Shown here: piece by piece, positions 61,138 through 64,000 of the stretch | Layout of the letters: each line of letters starts with the position of its first letter | How positions within the stretch are numbered: position 1 is the stretch's first letter | Origin: Rhodoferax_B sp049316285 | GTDB lineage: Bacteria > Pseudomonadota > Gammaproteobacteria > Burkholderiales > Burkholderiaceae_C | Assembly: GCF_049316285.1 (NCBI RefSeq) | Contig: NZ_JBMOXA010000006.1 | Location: 124,001 to 188,000, forward strand | Reading direction: 5' to 3' | Length of the DNA: 64,000 nt | Translations under genes and position numbers: made by a program | The notes under the pieces: generated by a model | Databases searched by the model: none | Seen by the model: only the letters and a program-made list of their open reading frames with translations | What the model was told of the DNA's origin: nothing

Positions 61138-63504
61138 TTAAAAGAGGTCTTGCTGGGAAGTGGTCAAAGACCCAAAGCTCTCGCCGAAGGGAAAAAGAAT
61201 GGCGTCGGCAATCGGCTGAAGTTGCTTGGATAAATAGTGTTCATAGTCGATGCCGGACTGGCGCACCTCCAACGGCTCTGGCCCACCCCTGGTCATGACG
61301 TACTGAATCCAGCCGCCGTTCTGGTACTGCTTGGGTCGACCAACTGCCGCGTTGTGCTCGTCTGCCATACGCGCAGCGCGCACTTGCGGCGGGACGTTGA
61401 CCTCGTAGGCGTCCAGGCGATGGCGCAAGCGCTTGCGGTAGATGAGCAGGTCATCCTTTTGCCCCGCCAGCATCGACTGCGCATAGTCGGTGACGAACGC
61501 GCGGTGTGGCTCATCATGGAAGATGCGCGTCAGCAAACCTTCTTGGAACTGGCGAGCCAACGGAGTCCAGTCACTGCGCGCCATCTCCAGGCCACGATAA
61601 ACCATCATCTCCCGTCCGCTTGCATCCACGCTCAGCCCCGCATAACGCTTCTTGCTGCCCACCTCCGACCCGCGGATGGTTGGCATGAAGAACCTCTTGT
61701 AATGGGTGTCAAACTCGATTTCCAGGAAGTTCTCCAGACCCTGCTCCTCACGCAGAGTCCGCGTCCACCAGGCGTTGATGTCTCTCACCAGTTGCGCCGC
61801 AACAGCATGTGCCTGGTCATTCGTGTGGGCTTTTTTAAGCCAGACGAAGATGGAGTCGGTATCGCCATAAATGGCTTCATACCCTCGGTCCTCGACGAAC
61901 ACCCGGGTCAGCTTCATCATCTCGTGCCCACGCAAGGTCACAGCGGACACCAGCTTGGGGTTGAAGAACCGGCATCCGGTGGCACCCAGCACCCCGGCAA
62001 AGGAGTTCATGAGCAGCTTCAGGGCCTGCGACAAAGGCTCGTTCTTGACCCGCTTGGCTTCATCGCGGGCCTTTGAAAGAGTGGTCACGATTTCCGGCAG
62101 GCAGTGCTTCTCACGTGAGAACACGGTCTCCTGGGGCCCAGCGACGCCCAGCGCTGTGTCGGCCAAGTTCATGCCTTCCGCATAACCCACGGGGTCGACG
62201 AGGAAAGTTCTGATAATCGAGGGGTAAAGGCTCTTGTAGTCCAGCACCACGACTGAGTCGTAGAAGCCGGGCTTGGAGTCCATGACATAGCCGCCAGGAA
62301 ATGCTTTGGTCTCTATCTCGCCCACATTGGGCGCGACGTAGCCTTGGCGGTGCATACGCGGCAGGTAGTGGTGGCTAAATGCGGCGATGGAGCCGCCAAA
62401 GTGGTCGGCCTGCAGGCCTGTCGTTTGGGCCCGCTCCAATACAAACTGCAAAAGCTTGGCTTTTTCGAAGATGCGCAGAACCAACTCGCAATCGCGGATG
62501 TTGTAGACGGCCAGGGCTGGTTTGTCCTCCTGATACCGACGCTCAATCTCGGCCATCTTGTCGTACTCGTCGCCAATGGCTTTACCCTCCCCCAACAGCG
62601 TCTGCGAGACATTCTCCAAACTGAAGGAAGGAAAACTCCACACCGCCGCCTTCAGTGCGTCTATGCCGTCTATGACCAGTCGGCCAGGTGTTGGCGCGAA
62701 CAGGTAGCCTTGTTTGCCCGGATGGGTACGCCACTGGATGGCTTGACGGTCTCGGCCCAGCAGCAGCTCAACACCGCAATCGTCAGCCGTCTTTTGAAGC
62801 ACCCGCAGGTCGAACTGAATCACGTTCCAACCGAGGATGACGTCGGGGTCGTTGCGTTCGAACCAGGCGTTGAGGTTCTCGACCATCGCCTTACGTGTAG
62901 GACAGTAGATCAGCGCGAAATCCAGAGGTTCGGCCACATCCGTCGGTGGCTCGCCAAGAATGAACACGATGCGCTCGGCCATTCCGTCCAACGCAACCGA
63001 ATACAAGGCCTCGTGTTGGCTGGTCTCGATGTCCAGTGACACAAGCTTCAGCACCGGCCTATAGTCGGATGCGGGCTTGAGCCTGCAGTCAACGATGGTC
63101 GAGCCTTCAACGCGGCCGCCTTCGATGAGGACACCCGCAGTGATGAACCGCTCCATCAAGTAGCGGTCGTGGGGACGAACGTCGGCCTCCAACAGCGGAA
63201 CCTTCAGCGGCTGAAGGCTGCGGGCCAGTTTTCCAAGTTGCCGAAAATGCGTCGCGTAGACACCGAAGACCGGTTCCTGATGGAAAGTCCGCAACTCAAG
63301 CGGGCGAAGTTGCATACGAGGAAATGCAGCCAGCTGCGCCTCGACCACTTCCCGATACGCTGTTGGGACGAAGGCTACCGAGGTCTGTTCGGTGATGAGC
63401 ACCTTTCTCGGCCCGGCCTCGGTCGCCAGCCAGAACTCGATTTCTGTGCCAGCCGGCGCATCCCGCCAATGGCGGGTGAGGATGAAGCCCTTGAATTCGG
63501 TCAC
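61138..63504 (-). CDS. polB: DNA polymerase II (PolB)
   Basis: B-family polymerase of 788 residues with 3'-5' proofreading, used for replication restart and lesion bypass. Exonuclease motifs are LVSLDIETS (Exo I), NVIQFDLR (Exo II) and YNIRDCEL (Exo III). Polymerase motif A is DYKSLYPSIIRTF, motif B KLLMNSFAGVLGA and motif C YGDTDSIF, all intact. E. coli PolB (783 residues) is nearly the same length. A LexA box lies 97 bases upstream, in accordance with polB (dinA) being an SOS gene in E. coli. It converges on the Bug gene. Confidence 0.97.
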   Translation of the reverse strand: MTEFKGFILTRHWRDAPAGTEIEFWLATEAGPRKVLITEQTSVAFVPTAYREVVEAQLAAFPRMQLRPLELRTFHQEPVFGVYATHFRQLGKLARSLQPLKVPLLEADVRPHDRYLMERFITAGVLIEGGRVEGSTIVDCRLKPASDYRPVLKLVSLDIETSQHEALYSVALDGMAERIVFILGEPPTDVAEPLDFALIYCPTRKAMVENLNAWFERNDPDVILGWNVIQFDLRVLQKTADDCGVELLLGRDRQAIQWRTHPGKQGYLFAPTPGRLVIDGIDALKAAVWSFPSFSLENVSQTLLGEGKAIGDEYDKMAEIERRYQEDKPALAVYNIRDCELVLRIFEKAKLLQFVLERAQTTGLQADHFGGSIAAFSHHYLPRMHRQGYVAPNVGEIETKAFPGGYVMDSKPGFYDSVVVLDYKSLYPSIIRTFLVDPVGYAEGMNLADTALGVAGPQETVFSREKHCLPEIVTTLSKARDEAKRVKNEPLSQALKLLMNSFAGVLGATGCRFFNPKLVSAVTLRGHEMMKLTRVFVEDRGYEAIYGDTDSIFVWLKKAHTNDQAHAVAAQLVRDINAWWTRTLREEQGLENFLEIEFDTHYKRFFMPTIRGSEVGSKKRYAGLSVDASGREMMVYRGLEMARSDWTPLARQFQEGLLTRIFHDEPHRAFVTDYAQSMLAGQKDDLLIYRKRLRHRLDAYEVNVPPQVRAARMADEHNAAVGRPKQYQNGGWIQYVMTRGGPEPLEVRQSGIDYEHYLSKQLQPIADAILFPFGESFGSLTTSQQDLF

Positions 63505-63600
63505 GGAAATTTGGAGTCAGGGCCTTGGACGCGGCACTCAGTACAGGCTAAAGGGCGATGGGGTTCTGTTACGCAAGAGATAGCGCCCCAGTTTATCCCA

Positions 63601-63616
63601 CTGTGCAAAAAAACAG
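63601..63616 (-). promoter_or_regulatory. LexA (SOS) box of polB
   Basis: CTGTGCAAAAAAACAG is an exact CTGT-N8-ACAG site, 97 bases upstream of the polB start; the distance is nearly that seen at dinG (95). Confidence 0.82.
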
Positions 63617-63821
63617 TGACCACCAGTGGCTATACCAACATTCCATCCAACTGCGGTGATGCGAGTCCACTACGCGGCGGACGCCCAAGCCAATCCTGTT
63701 CGAATATCCACCACCGTCGAAGCATGTTTCTGACCAAGGAAGCCGGATGTCTGTTCCTGGCCGAATTCTGTGTGAAGCCGAAGCGACTCAGTCGGGCCCA
63801 CAGGCGACATTCACACTTGCC
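63617..63821. other. Intergenic region without a recognised gene
   Basis: About 200 bases upstream of the polB LexA box. Short open frames on both strands (for example 63630-63824 minus) lack family features. I see nothing I can name. Confidence 0.5.
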
Positions 63822-63892
63822 CATTGCCTCCGCTCATTGCCTCCGCTCATTGCCTCCGCTCATGGCCACCGCTTATTGCCACCGCTTATGGC
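63822..63892. repeat. 13-bp tandem repeat array
   Basis: Five 13-base units in a row: three identical CATTGCCTCCGCT, then CATGGCCACCGCT and TATTGCCACCGCT, followed by a partial unit TATGGC. The unit length is not a multiple of three, so coding is unlikely. The first three copies being identical points to recent expansion. Confidence 0.85.
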
Positions 63893-63953
63893 TGACCTGG
63901 TCCGCTGCTGGTTCACGCAAGCGTGGCACACACACAAGAGCGCCACAAGCTCT

Positions 63954-64000
63954 TCAAGACGTTTTGCGCTTCTTAGGCGCGGCGGGCTTTGACGGCGGAA
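63954..64000 (-). CDS. Possible 3' end of a gene beginning beyond the window
   Basis: On the minus strand one frame reads PPSKPAAPKKRKTS and then stops at 63954. A Pro/Ala/Lys-rich basic tail of this kind is common at the C-terminus of nucleic-acid-binding proteins in this group. Only 14 codons are visible, so this is a guess. Confidence 0.25.
   Translation of the reverse strand, partial: PPSKPAAPKKRKTS

Noticed and set aside
63822..63892. CRISPR array
   Set aside because: The repeats are directly adjacent without spacers and only 13 bases long; no cas genes are in the window.
63747..63992. 81-codon frame through the 13-bp repeats
   Set aside because: The repeat unit is not a multiple of three, the translated repeats shift frame, and no ribosome-binding site or family is seen.

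Overview
The window is high-GC DNA from a free-living betaproteobacterium, most likely Burkholderiales and probably Comamonadaceae-like. The reasons are three Bug/TctC-type solute-binding proteins without neighbouring TctA/TctB, an imuC/dnaE2-type polymerase, the clpS-clpA and pepA-holC / lptF-lptG arrangements, and a CysB-type regulator beside a short CbiX-type chelatase. I cannot name genus or species from the sequence alone. Apart from the partial genes at each end, the reading frames look intact.

Layout. 0-9.3 kb: 3' part of dnaE2, tRNA-Pro, a flavodoxin, a LysE-type exporter, dinG with a LexA box, the aat-bpt pair and an IclR regulator. 9.4-20.6 kb: a D-Ala-D-Ala endopeptidase, clpA-clpS, a Lys/Ala-rich protein with a possible ribbon-helix-helix end, sixA, ppk1 and dnaE. 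21-31.8 kb: an amino-acid-type binding protein, holC-pepA divergent from lptFG, cbiX-cysB, an aminotransferase and a sigma-54 activator. 31.8-33.4 kb: an aldehyde dehydrogenase behind a clear -24/-12 promoter. 33.7-44.8 kb: a D-amino-acid/peptide cluster (Bug protein, D-aminoacylase, RpiR regulator, D-serine dehydratase-like enzyme, five-gene Dpp/Opp-type ABC transporter, divergent ridA). 44.9-48.4 kb: a large hybrid histidine kinase. 48.6-52.4 kb: a compact sugar-acid operon (kdgK, dgoK, dgoA, SDR, GNAT). 52.5-56.6 kb: a visibly AT-richer run of eight small, same-strand, mostly unrecognised genes, several secreted or lipoprotein. 56.7-61 kb: LysR, an enolase-superfamily dehydratase and two tandem Bug proteins. 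61.1-63.5 kb: polB with a LexA box. The last 500 bases hold a 13-bp tandem repeat and perhaps the tail of another gene.

Themes. (1) Damage response: dnaE2, dinG and polB lie in one window, the last two behind perfect CTGT-N8-ACAG boxes about 95 bases upstream of their starts. (2) N-degron proteolysis: both amino-acyl transferases (aat, bpt), the adaptor clpS and the unfoldase clpA lie within 7 kb. (3) D-amino-acid use: a D-serine dehydratase-like enzyme would release 2-aminoacrylate, which the divergent RidA would remove, and the intergenic region carries two HexR-like dyads suited to the cluster's RpiR regulator. (4) An 80-90 base structured repeat sits directly after two unrelated genes in the same relative orientation, with base changes that preserve pairing.
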